Assembly: GCA_016235825.1 (NCBI GenBank)
Contig: JACRIL010000078.1
Location: 1 to 51,105, forward strand
DNA from: Planctomycetota bacterium
GTDB lineage: Bacteria > Planctomycetota > Phycisphaerae > SM23-33
Direction: 5' to 3'
Length of the DNA: 51,105 nucleotides
This document shows, piece after piece, positions 1 through 7,232 of the stretch (the stretch's first letter is position 1; each line of letters begins with the position of its first letter). Made by a program: the position numbers and the translations under genes. The notes below the pieces were generated by a model. The model was not told where the DNA came from, searched no databases, and was given only the letters and a program-made list of their open reading frames with translations.

Positions 1-1
1 C

Positions 2-136
2 ATCACCGAGACGCAGAACCGCAATCGGCGCGCACGGCAGTCCCACGTGAAAGCCAAACTCAGGCGGTTACGCAGACTTGGCGTCAAGTTGTATAAGCTG
101 CGATGCTGCATCATGCCAGAGGAAGTTTCGTTGTAG
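2..136 (+). CDS. C-terminal end of an unidentified basic protein (partial)
   Basis: The frame starting at base 2 is open from the window edge to a TAG stop at 134-136 and gives 44 residues. The peptide is very rich in Arg and Lys, with a run of basic residues and RRLRRLGVKLYKL near its middle. No domain can be recognised from so short a piece. The gene starts outside the window. The open frame could be chance, but the next gene follows 85 bases later, so a gene end here fits the compact layout. The call rests only on the open frame and its composition. Confidence 0.35.
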   Translation: MTETQNRNRRARQSHVKAKLRRLRRLGVKLYKLRCCIMPEEVSL

Positions 137-221
137 TGTTACGGTAAGTGCGCTAATGATCTTCCATTGCCGGCGGGCAGGCGGTATCCTGAAGGGCGGT
201 TGATTTTCAGGAGAGTCGCAT

Positions 222-1475
222 ATGAGTCAGTTGAACGATCTTGCAGCGGTTCAGGCTTCGGCCCGCAAGGCGGTGGCCGAGGCCGTGGTTACGGACATTC
301 ACACGCACCTGTTTCCGCCGTCGCACGTGCAGATGCTGCTGTGGGGCGTGGATGAACTTCTGACGTATCATTATCTGGTGGCCGAGCTTTTCACGATGGC
401 CCCCCGCGGCCTGACGCCGCAGAAATTCTTCCAGATGCCCAGGCGGGCGCAGGCGGACCTGATCTGGGACCATGTTTTCCTGCGCCACGGGGCGCTGAGC
501 GAGGCCTGCCGCGGCGTGATAACCACTTTGAACCGGCTGGGGCTTGATGTCGGCTCTCGCGACCTTGGGCGGGTCCGCAAGTGGTTCGACAGCCAGCGGA
601 TCGAGGACTATCTGCCGAAGATTATGGAACTGGCGGGCCTGAACTACGTGGTGATGACGAACAATCCGTTCGTGGCCGAGGAGGCCCGGCCGTGGGAACA
701 GACCAGGTGCGTCCCCGACTGCATGAAGGCCTCGCTGCGGATCGACACGATGCTGACGGACTGGAAGGCCGCCGCCAAGGCGATGTCGTCGGCCGGCTAC
801 AAGACCAAGGGCAAGTCGCCCAAGAAGGCGTTCGCCGAGGCCCGGCGGTTCCTTTCCGACTGGTCTGTGCGGATCAGGCCGATCTACATGGCCGCGTCGT
901 TGGGACCGCAGTTCGCATGGCCGGACAAGAAAAACTTCGGCGACGTCATGCGAAAAGTAATTCTGCCGGCGGCGCGGGAACTGAACCTGCCGATCGCGCT
1001 CATGATAGGCGTCCGCAAGGGCGCCAATCCCGCTCTGGGCGACGGGGGCGACGCGGCAGGCGAGGCCGACGTGAATTCCGTGCTCAACCTGTGCCTGGAA
1101 AACCCGGACGTGAAGTTCCTGGTAACGATGCTCTCGCGGGTCAATCAGCACGAGCTTTGCATCGCGGCCCGCAAGACGGGCAACCTGCACCTGTTCGGCT
1201 GCTGGTGGTTCTGCAACAATCCGAGCATCATAAGCGAGATGACGCGGATGCGGCTGGAGCTGCTGGGCGCCAACTTCACATGCCAGCACAGCGACGCCCG
1301 CGTGCTGGACCAGCTCGTCTACAAATGGTCGCACAGCCGCAAGATCGTCGGGGATGTGCTGGCGGAAAAGTGCGGCGAGCTTTTTGAGGCGGGCTGGCGG
1401 CCGACGGAAGACGAAATCCGCCGCGACGCCCGAATGCTGCTGGGCGGGGCGTTTGAGGAATTCCTGGCGAAATAA
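222..1475 (+). CDS. Uronate isomerase-like amidohydrolase (UxaC family, divergent)
   Basis: This cytoplasmic protein of 417 residues resembles glucuronate/uronate isomerase, an amidohydrolase-superfamily metal enzyme that interconverts D-glucuronate and D-fructuronate. The N-terminal metal-binding motif reads TDIHTHLFPP (His27 and His29). The C-terminal part has a CWWFCNNPSII stretch followed by a long helical end, as in UxaC. UxaC proteins are usually about 470 residues, so this one is somewhat short and the family match is distant; the substrate may differ. The start is set by an AGGAGA Shine-Dalgarno just upstream of ATG 222. No other pectin or glucuronate catabolism gene is adjacent. The next gene is a sugar-type oxidoreductase, which weakly supports a sugar acid role. 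Confidence 0.7.
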   Translation: MSQLNDLAAVQASARKAVAEAVVTDIHTHLFPPSHVQMLLWGVDELLTYHYLVAELFTMAPRGLTPQKFFQMPRRAQADLIWDHVFLRHGALSEACRGVITTLNRLGLDVGSRDLGRVRKWFDSQRIEDYLPKIMELAGLNYVVMTNNPFVAEEARPWEQTRCVPDCMKASLRIDTMLTDWKAAAKAMSSAGYKTKGKSPKKAFAEARRFLSDWSVRIRPIYMAASLGPQFAWPDKKNFGDVMRKVILPAARELNLPIALMIGVRKGANPALGDGGDAAGEADVNSVLNLCLENPDVKFLVTMLSRVNQHELCIAARKTGNLHLFGCWWFCNNPSIISEMTRMRLELLGANFTCQHSDARVLDQLVYKWSHSRKIVGDVLAEKCGELFEAGWRPTEDEIRRDARMLLGGAFEEFLAK

Positions 1476-1551
1476 AAAATCTGTTTTATTTGATTGTGCA
1501 AATTTTCAGAAGGATAACGATACCTTGCAGATTTATCGCCGCCAAATTCGA

Positions 1552-1626
1552 GGCCTGAAGGGCCGTCAGATAGTAGCCCCGGGTGAAGCGAAGTCCGCCG
1601 CCAGGCGGACGAAGCGGAACCCGGGG
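1552..1626 (+). repeat. Structured repeat, copy 1 (75 bp)
   Basis: The copy begins with a small hairpin (GGCCT, GAA, GGGCC) and continues to a two-part stem. The outer stem is CCCCGGGT (1577-1584) with ACCCGGGG (1619-1626). The inner stem is GTCCGCC (1593-1599) with GGCGGAC (1604-1610), closed by a GCCA loop. A symmetric 8+8 internal loop, GAAGCGAA and GAAGCGGA, separates the two stems. Comparison with copy 2 shows paired base changes in both stems, so the fold is probably maintained. Confidence 0.7.
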
Positions 1627-1878
1627 AAAAACGGCCCCTTCAATGAAGTTCCAGATTTTCGATCCCGCCACAGGCAGACGAGCCAAAAATTCCGACAACC
1701 CCGGCCGAAGATTTTCGATGAGATATTCATCCGTAATGGAAAAAGCAAGACCCGCGTTTGTCCTTTGCGGCAACAGAACTATGAATCGGCTATTCTCTTT
1801 GAACGCGGTATTCGAGAATTTTGCCGCTTCTGCCGTGGCGCAAACGAAAGTTTGAAAACTTATTCAATGACGATTTAT

Positions 1879-1953
1879 CCCCAGGTTGCGCTTCGGACGG
1901 CTATTGCCGTCCTCAGCTTCACCTGGGGCTACGATCTGCCGGCCCTCCGGGCC
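1879..1953 (-). repeat. Structured repeat, copy 2 (75 bp, opposite strand)
   Basis: On the - strand this copy has the same layout as copy 1. It opens with GGCCC-GGA-GGGCC, then an outer stem CCCCAGGT with ACCTGGGG, an internal loop GAAGCTGA with GAAGCGCA, and an inner stem GGACGGC with GCCGTCC closed by AATA. The stem bases differ from copy 1 but remain paired, while the GAAGC part of the internal loop is unchanged. Confidence 0.7.
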
Positions 1954-2042
1954 TTAAACCACGGCAACACGGATCCGCAAAGTGCGGGGAATTGGGATTC
2001 AGCTGTCGCATCGCCCGTTGCTTACGTTTCATAACTGAACAT

Positions 2043-3119
2043 ATGGCCAAACAATATCGAATAGGCGTCATAGGATACGGGAGCATGGGCATGGGGTACG
2101 TCGAGGCCATGCTAGCCGGCGACCGCTGGGAGGTGGCGTACATCTGCGAGGCGGACCCCGTCCGGCGGGCCTGGGCGGCTCAGGCGGCGCCGCGAGCCGC
2201 CGTGCTTTCCGACGCCCAGCCGGTGCTTTCCGACGCTGCGCTGGACGTGGTCGGCATCTTCACGGTCAGCGACCTGAGGCCGACGCTCATCCGGGCCGCG
2301 CTGGCCGGCGGGTTCCACGTCATCACCGAAAAGCACACCGCCGCCGACCTTGCCGCCGAGCAGGCCCTGCTGCCGCAGATCGAGTCGTCCGGCAAAATGG
2401 TCGCGGTCAACCTGTTCAATCGCAACGCATGGTACCATCGCAGGGCGATGGAGTTCATCGCTTCCGGTCAGATCGGCAGGCTGGCGATAATCCGCATCTG
2501 CCAGATGATGCCCGGCCCGATGCCCGGCGAGGGCCAAAGCCCCGAAGGCCCGCCGTTTCTGGACGCTGGGCTGCACTACGTGGACCTTGCCCGCTGGTAC
2601 GCCGGCAGCGAGTACAGCCGCTGCCACGCGCAGGCCGTCCGCACATGGGGCGAGCAGACGCCGTGGTGGCTTGCCGCGCACGGGCAGTTCGCCAACGGCG
2701 TTGTCTTCGACATCACGCAGGGGTACAACTACGGCCAGCTCGCCCGCGAGAAGACCATCAACTGCTACACCGAGGCCGTCGGCACGCAGGGCGTGGTGCG
2801 GCTCCGCCACGATTTCAACCAGGTCCATATCGAACTGTTCGGCGTAGGCGGGACGGTCCGCCAGACCAATCCGCACGGCGACAAGAAGCTCGACGTGTTC
2901 TGCGACATCTTCGCCCGCTCGCTGGACGAGGGGAAGAATCTTGGCTTCGCGACCGCCAACGACGCCTTCATCGCCGGCCAGATCGCCCGGCAGATGCTTG
3001 AGGCCGCCATGGCCGACGACCCGCCGTCTATCGGAGACTCGCGGGACATCGAGGAAATAATCGTCCACCGCAACTATCTCCGCTCGCTGGCTGGACCGCA
3101 GGAACCCTCCGGCGGGTAG
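2043..3119 (+). CDS. Gfo/Idh/MocA-family NAD(P)-dependent oxidoreductase
   Basis: A cytoplasmic dehydrogenase of 358 residues, probably acting on a sugar or inositol derivative. The N-terminal Rossmann fold shows GVIGYGSMGMGY, a GxGxxG dinucleotide loop, within the first 20 residues. The segment GGFHVITEKHTAAD is the position of the family EKP motif. The catalytic lysine is kept but the usual proline is histidine. DAGLHYVDLARWY is the typical region that holds the active-site His and Asp. The open frame extends upstream to 1821, but that part encodes the intergenic repeat. ATG 2043 gives the proper Rossmann start and is preferred, although no strong Shine-Dalgarno is visible. The substrate cannot be told from the sequence. 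Confidence 0.85.
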   Translation: MAKQYRIGVIGYGSMGMGYVEAMLAGDRWEVAYICEADPVRRAWAAQAAPRAAVLSDAQPVLSDAALDVVGIFTVSDLRPTLIRAALAGGFHVITEKHTAADLAAEQALLPQIESSGKMVAVNLFNRNAWYHRRAMEFIASGQIGRLAIIRICQMMPGPMPGEGQSPEGPPFLDAGLHYVDLARWYAGSEYSRCHAQAVRTWGEQTPWWLAAHGQFANGVVFDITQGYNYGQLAREKTINCYTEAVGTQGVVRLRHDFNQVHIELFGVGGTVRQTNPHGDKKLDVFCDIFARSLDEGKNLGFATANDAFIAGQIARQMLEAAMADDPPSIGDSRDIEEIIVHRNYLRSLAGPQEPSGG

Positions 3120-3141
3120 GCTCATAAAAGGAGGTTTTAAA

Positions 3142-6051
3142 ATGGAACACGAGAGGTTGAACTGGGCTTTTGGGCTGCTGCCAGCGATTGTCGGATGTGT
3201 TTTATCGCCTTCTTACGGCCAGGACGCCCAGACCCCGCGCCTGGACCAGTGCCGCGTGGCCTACATGGGCGAGGCCCACACTAATTTCCGCCAGTTCGCC
3301 GATAGTTCAATCTGGCTGACCGACGGATGGGAAGTTTATAACGACGAATGCAAGGCCAGATATATAAAGCAAAACATGCCCTTTCCATGCCGTCGGGCGA
3401 TCTATTTCGACGGCAAAGACCATTTTTCAAAATGCCAATTCAGGATATTGGACCTCGACCCGCAAGGCCGGCCATGGTTCATGGATAATAGAAACGACAA
3501 ACAAGTTCTTTGCTGGATCGACAAAGAAAAATTAAACCGAAAAGAACTCGGCGGTTATATCGAGTTCGACTCTCATGTTCCCGTCCAGCCATCCGGCTGG
3601 CCAAATATCGGATTGAACGCGTTGTGCGATAAAGATGGGACGATTTGGGTTGCCAACAGGGATCGGATCATTCGATGGAAGGCTCCTGAAGAAACGCCTT
3701 TCGAGATATCTCTGACGGCCCCGGACAATACCGCGCATGATTCGCAGAAGTTGATGGGAGAATATGGCTGGTGTGCGGACCAGCTTTACGCGCTGGCCGG
3801 CTCAATCTGGCTGGTCCGGTCGTCCCAAACCAACAGCCGCACGCCCGGCAGTTCTGTCATTCGATGCGTTCCGGGAGACGCAAGGCATATCATTTCCGTA
3901 TCCAATAAATTCGTTTCCGGGCTGGTATATCATGACGGTAAAATTTACATGCTGGTTGAAGCTGATAAACCCGACTGCATTTACAAGCTGGACCTGGGGC
4001 AACAACAACAGCTCGACGTTGCAACCATAACCCGGAAGATAGCTGAACTGGACGACGAAACCTACAAGGTTCGCGACTCCGCCCAGGAATTCCTCAAAAG
4101 AGTTCCATTATCGCAATCCAAGCTGCTCGAGGACGCCCTGACAGCCAGCACGAGCGCCGAACAGAAAGCCAGGCTTGAAAAATGCATAAAAGCGGTCGCC
4201 GAAGCCTTGCAACAGTCCGTCAATGCGATGCTGGAGAATGCGTCGGCGGCCAGGCTTGTCTTCACCGATCCGGAAGGCAGGCAGTATGTCCAGCCGTACT
4301 CGCAGGATGGCAACGCACGGGCAGAACTGTGGGTTTTTGACGGGAAAAAATGCACCAAGTTTGCCATGCTGTCGGCGAAATTCGGTCTGGATTGCCGCGG
4401 TGACGACGGTTTGATTTACGGCCGCGACGACAAGTCTGTCTTCAGCATAAAACCGGGCGGTGGCATTCCGCAGACAGTAGCTTCGCTTGGAGACTTCGCG
4501 GACAAAGACATTAAAATCGCCGCCAGACATGGAAATCTCTTGTGCATCGTCGTCAACATAATAAAACCGAATAATTGGCCCAAAACGCTGCCTGTCTGGT
4601 TCGACCTGTCCAGCAGAGAAAATCCTCCACCGCTTCCGGGAAAGAACATTTACGGCAAATTGCAGCCCAAGGAAAATGAGGACGACAGGATATCCTTTGC
4701 TTTTGGTCCCGACGGCTACTTCTGGTTTTTAAGCAGCGAACAAAATAAAGATCTGGCCGAGAATTCCCGTCATCCATCGTGGCCCCCACCCGCCTATGCA
4801 ACACAATTGTTCAGGGCTGACGGGCCAAACGTCGAAACGCTGAGCGAATCTCTGTCGACGGATTGTATCGAGGGAATCTGGCCTATCGGAAAAAACTCCG
4901 CCATCGTGGTTCCCCATGGCGGCGGGGACAGAAATGAGAGTTGCCTGTTTTATGACGACAACCGCATTGAACGTTACGCGTCGCTTCACGACCTGTTTGA
5001 AAAACGCCATGGCCGTTTGTTGGAAATGGTGAAGGATGGCGAGGCCTTCTATACCAAGAAATGGTATTTCAGGTCGGCGATGATTCGTCTGGGCGACGCC
5101 TTTTACATTGAAGAAATGCTCGATATAAGGGAAGACAAATACAAAGGATCAAGAAATACCAGCGGCATTTTTTGCGACGGAAAATGGCTGGAATACCGGC
5201 GGGCGCCTCTGAATAAAAGCGAGGATTACCGGCAAATCACGGATCGTCTGGCCGGATTTGACGCCAGGGCGCGCAGGCTGGTGGGTTTTCAGGACGGATG
5301 GAGTTCGCTGAAATGGATAGATGTTATGTCGGGCGGGAGGAAAACTGAAACGCTGGCGAAACACGACAGCGCTTGGGCCTGGTGCTGGGTAAATCATACG
5401 TCCCTGCCCCGCTTCACAACCGCCTGGACGATGACGCCCGAGGCGGCTGAAACGTTTCTGAAAGTGGAACCTAAACGCAAAGAGGAAACAAAAGAAAGAA
5501 ATAGAGTTCCTGGCGTGGAAGACATTTATTTATCTGGCGATATGCCCGCGTTTCGGTCATGGAAAGATGGCGGATGGCATGTCGTGAACCATACGTTGTT
5601 CGGCGGGGCAGTATGGGAGGATGGGGCGGGCAACGTCTGGCATTTCCGGGTGCGCGAGGCGGAGGTGTTTTTTGCCGATGGAAGCTCGCAGCTTATTCCG
5701 CTGGATTGCGGGACCGTGGAGCAGTTTCGCCTCGCGGTGGAATCGCCGGACGCGGTCTGGGTCGCCAGCCAGCAGTCGCTGTGGCGGTTTTTGCTGGTTC
5801 AAAGCGGCAGCGGCAAATCGTGGAAATACATGCCGGAACGCCGATTCCGCCTGCCGCAGATCGGGTTCAATTTCTCGGGGCCGTGGATCTCGGGGAAAAA
5901 CGTATATTACGCCTCCGGATCGAACCTTTATCACTCGCTGCTGAAAGACCTGCTCGACGACAAGGCCGCGGCGGCGGATAAAAGCGTTCTGGAAAAGCCG
6001 GCCTCCCAACCGGCCAGCCGGATGCATGAAATCAATGGGGCTGGAAGCTGA
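3142..6051 (+). CDS. Large exported propeller-like protein with a HEAT-like insertion
   Basis: The protein has 969 residues. A hydrophobic stretch at about residues 9-26 looks like a signal peptide, so it is probably periplasmic or surface exposed. Most of the length is made of short strands with Trp, Gly and Asp (for example DGTIWVANRDRIIRW and DGYFWFLSS), which suggests one or two beta-propellers. Residues about 294-355 break this pattern with a charged helical segment starting KIAELDDETYKVRDSA. It resembles the HEAT-like insertion often seen in planctomycete proteins. The tail carries EKPASQPASR. The start has a strong AGGAGG (3129-3134) seven bases upstream. The gene is less GC-rich than its neighbours except near its 3' end. 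No enzymatic motif is recognised. Confidence 0.75.
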   Translation: MEHERLNWAFGLLPAIVGCVLSPSYGQDAQTPRLDQCRVAYMGEAHTNFRQFADSSIWLTDGWEVYNDECKARYIKQNMPFPCRRAIYFDGKDHFSKCQFRILDLDPQGRPWFMDNRNDKQVLCWIDKEKLNRKELGGYIEFDSHVPVQPSGWPNIGLNALCDKDGTIWVANRDRIIRWKAPEETPFEISLTAPDNTAHDSQKLMGEYGWCADQLYALAGSIWLVRSSQTNSRTPGSSVIRCVPGDARHIISVSNKFVSGLVYHDGKIYMLVEADKPDCIYKLDLGQQQQLDVATITRKIAELDDETYKVRDSAQEFLKRVPLSQSKLLEDALTASTSAEQKARLEKCIKAVAEALQQSVNAMLENASAARLVFTDPEGRQYVQPYSQDGNARAELWVFDGKKCTKFAMLSAKFGLDCRGDDGLIYGRDDKSVFSIKPGGGIPQTVASLGDFADKDIKIAARHGNLLCIVVNIIKPNNWPKTLPVWFDLSSRENPPPLPGKNIYGKLQPKENEDDRISFAFGPDGYFWFLSSEQNKDLAENSRHPSWPPPAYATQLFRADGPNVETLSESLSTDCIEGIWPIGKNSAIVVPHGGGDRNESCLFYDDNRIERYASLHDLFEKRHGRLLEMVKDGEAFYTKKWYFRSAMIRLGDAFYIEEMLDIREDKYKGSRNTSGIFCDGKWLEYRRAPLNKSEDYRQITDRLAGFDARARRLVGFQDGWSSLKWIDVMSGGRKTETLAKHDSAWAWCWVNHTSLPRFTTAWTMTPEAAETFLKVEPKRKEETKERNRVPGVEDIYLSGDMPAFRSWKDGGWHVVNHTLFGGAVWEDGAGNVWHFRVREAEVFFADGSSQLIPLDCGTVEQFRLAVESPDAVWVASQQSLWRFLLVQSGSGKSWKYMPERRFRLPQIGFNFSGPWISGKNVYYASGSNLYHSLLKDLLDDKAAAADKSVLEKPASQPASRMHEINGAGS

Positions 6052-6102
6052 CGGCCGCACAGGTTTCAGGAGCCTTCATGGATTCTCGTTCGAGGTCCGC
6101 GC

Positions 6103-6108
6103 TATAAT
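6103..6108 (+). promoter_or_regulatory. Candidate -10 element upstream of the pterin dehydratase
   Basis: A perfect TATAAT lies 23 bases before the ATG at 6132. The -35 side is poor: TGGATT at 6079-6084 with an 18-base spacer is the best fit. The leader would be very short and contain the AAGGAGG ribosome binding site at 6119-6125. Confidence 0.4.
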
Positions 6109-6131
6109 GATTCAGGATAAGGAGGTCTGAC

Positions 6132-6479
6132 ATGACAGACGATATGAGAAATTCATGTCCGCTGGATCAGCGAACGTGCGTGCCGTGCCGGGGCGGAGTC
6201 GAGCCGCTCAAGGGCGGCGCCCTGGCGGAACTGGCCGGCCAGACGCCCGGCTGGGAGGTCGTCAACGAGCACCATCTGAGCCGGACTTTCAGGTTTCCGG
6301 ATTTCGTCAAAGCCCTTGAGTTCGTCAACAAGGTCGGAGCGACGGCCGAGCAGCAGGGGCATCACCCCGACATTTATCTGACGTGGGGCAGGGCGAGGAT
6401 AGAGACTCACACCCACAAGATCGACGGCCTGACGGAAAGCGACTTCATCCTGGCGGCCAAAATCAGCCGGCTGGCGTGA
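6132..6479 (+). CDS. phhB: 4a-hydroxytetrahydrobiopterin dehydratase (pterin-4a-carbinolamine dehydratase)
   Basis: A cytoplasmic enzyme of 115 residues that dehydrates 4a-hydroxytetrahydropterin during regeneration of the pterin cofactor of aromatic amino acid hydroxylases. The family signature is clear: GWEV near residue 36, then FRFPDFVKALEFVNKVG, EQQGHHPDIYLTWG with the active-site His pair, and a terminal THKIDGLTESDF. The length is typical for the family. AAGGAGG six bases before ATG 6132 fixes the start. No phenylalanine hydroxylase is in the window, as is common for this family in bacteria. A REPIN-like element follows directly. Confidence 0.93.
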   Translation: MTDDMRNSCPLDQRTCVPCRGGVEPLKGGALAELAGQTPGWEVVNEHHLSRTFRFPDFVKALEFVNKVGATAEQQGHHPDIYLTWGRARIETHTHKIDGLTESDFILAAKISRLA

Positions 6480-6500
6480 CGGAGCATCGTGCAAATCCGC

Positions 6501-6631
6501 AATGGGTCAGTTACAGGGGGATTGTGGTGCAGGCATCCTGCCTGCAACTCTACGAATAAAAAATGCAGGCGAGACGCCCGCACCACAAGATGGAGAAATA
6601 TCGTTGGGATTCCCCCTGTAACTGACCCATT
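6501..6631. repeat. REPIN-like nested inverted repeat
   Basis: The outer arms 6501-6520 and 6612-6631 are perfect 20-base inverted repeats (AATGGGTCAGTTACAGGGGG). Inside are two short palindromes in opposite orientation, 6524-6545 and 6565-6586. Each starts with a GTGG head followed by a GCAGGC...GCCTGC type hairpin, and they match one another at 18 of 22 positions. A GTGG-type head followed by a hairpin, present as an inverted pair, is the layout of REP doublets (REPINs). No RAYT transposase is in the window. As RNA the whole unit would fold into a long stem and may act as a terminator for phhB. Confidence 0.75.
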
Positions 6632-6652
6632 ACGCAAGTCCGAATTTAGACC

Positions 6653-6679
6653 TTGAAAACCCCATGACGCGGCTATATG
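6653..6679 (+). promoter_or_regulatory. Weak candidate promoter for the FRP-like gene
   Basis: TTGAAA at 6653-6658 and TATATG at 6674-6679 are separated by 15 bases, shorter than the usual 17. They sit directly after the REPIN-like element and 50 bases before the ATG at 6729. Confidence 0.25.
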
Positions 6680-6728
6680 CTTGGTCCAGCCGGAAACAGG
6701 AAATTATCTGGGAAAGGACGGACCAGCC

Positions 6729-7100
6729 ATGACGAGGCATCCTGCATGGGAAAAGTGGCCCAAGGCGGAGAAGGTAATTGTCCGCCAGGCCTTTAAAAAC
6801 GCGTATCAGCGGGAATGTGCCGCCCTGATTGAAACGCTGAAAAAGGAGCTTGCCGCTGTCGAGAAACCGGAAGACCTGTGGATCTTCGCCGACAAGATCG
6901 CCGACTGCCGCGATGAAATCCACAGGAAATATGACTTCAGATATTCCGTCTTGCAGCGAGTCCTGGCGAATCTCCTTGTCGATGGCTCGCTTTCGCTGGA
7001 CGATCTTCAGGGGTTGAACGAGGAAAAACTGACGGACCTGTCCAAATCTGCCAGAGATTATCGTGAAATCAGAAAAATGTACGAACGGGACGACGGATAA
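6729..7100 (+). CDS. Fluorescence recovery protein-like small helical protein
   Basis: A soluble protein of 123 residues without signal or TM segment. Its pattern resembles the fluorescence recovery protein (FRP) family: a start of the form WEKWPKAEKVIVRQAFKNAY, a charged helix with ALIETLKKEL, then PEDLWIFADKIADCRDEIHR, KYDFRYSVLQRVLANLL and a closing LSLDDLQGLNEEKL. In cyanobacteria FRP detaches the orange carotenoid protein from the phycobilisome, but homologues occur in non-photosynthetic bacteria with unknown roles. The match is from memory of the family pattern and is not confirmed. ATG 6729 is chosen because the upstream part of the frame overlaps the repeat. No carotenoid-binding partner is in the window. 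Confidence 0.6.
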   Translation: MTRHPAWEKWPKAEKVIVRQAFKNAYQRECAALIETLKKELAAVEKPEDLWIFADKIADCRDEIHRKYDFRYSVLQRVLANLLVDGSLSLDDLQGLNEEKLTDLSKSARDYREIRKMYERDDG

Positions 7101-7114
7101 GCGGCCGAAATCCT

Positions 7115-7143
7115 TTGAATGTTCCGCGCTGATGCATTATAAT
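7115..7143 (+). promoter_or_regulatory. Sigma-70 type promoter
   Basis: TTGAAT (7115-7120) and TATAAT (7138-7143) are separated by exactly 17 bases, with 10 of 12 consensus positions matched. It lies 90 bases before the start of the TPR/amidotransferase-like gene at 7233. Confidence 0.6.
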
Positions 7144-7232
7144 ATCAGGATGATGCGAATGTGCCGTTTAGGGTGAAAAACTGGAACTGCCTGATCCCCA
7201 AGCCGCTGCAAGGGACAGTTTTGGAGGCAGAC

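Larger units (their letters stand above)
1552..1953. repeat. Long imperfect inverted repeat filling the 1476-2042 intergenic gap
   Basis: The 567-base gap between the isomerase-like gene and the oxidoreductase contains two diverged copies of one element facing each other. The outer 75 bases of each copy (1552-1626 and 1879-1953) align over their full length without gaps. Similarity continues inward more weakly: both copies are followed, reading inward, by a CAATGAA or CATTGAA block, then GCCACnGGCAGA, then an AAAATTC block. The centre of symmetry is near 1752. Reading inward frames from each copy gives related peptides (an FTWGYDLPALRA-like block in one, FTRGYYLTALQAS in the other). It may be a decayed mobile element or a dispersed genomic repeat. 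No convincing gene lies in the gap. Confidence 0.7.

Noticed and set aside
207-1334. Long - strand open frame opposite the first gene
   Set aside because: High GC gives long mirror frames; the composition is Arg/Pro/His rich and the + strand has a clear family match. The same holds for the other long - strand frames.
1476-1500. AT-only hairpin after the isomerase-like gene as terminator
   Set aside because: AAATAAAA pairs with TTTTATTT but the stem has no GC pairs and there is no distinct T run after it.
1354-2034. Long + frame of 226 codons across the intergenic gap
   Set aside because: It overlaps the end of the isomerase-like gene in another frame and consists of the inverted repeat copies; no ribosome binding site.
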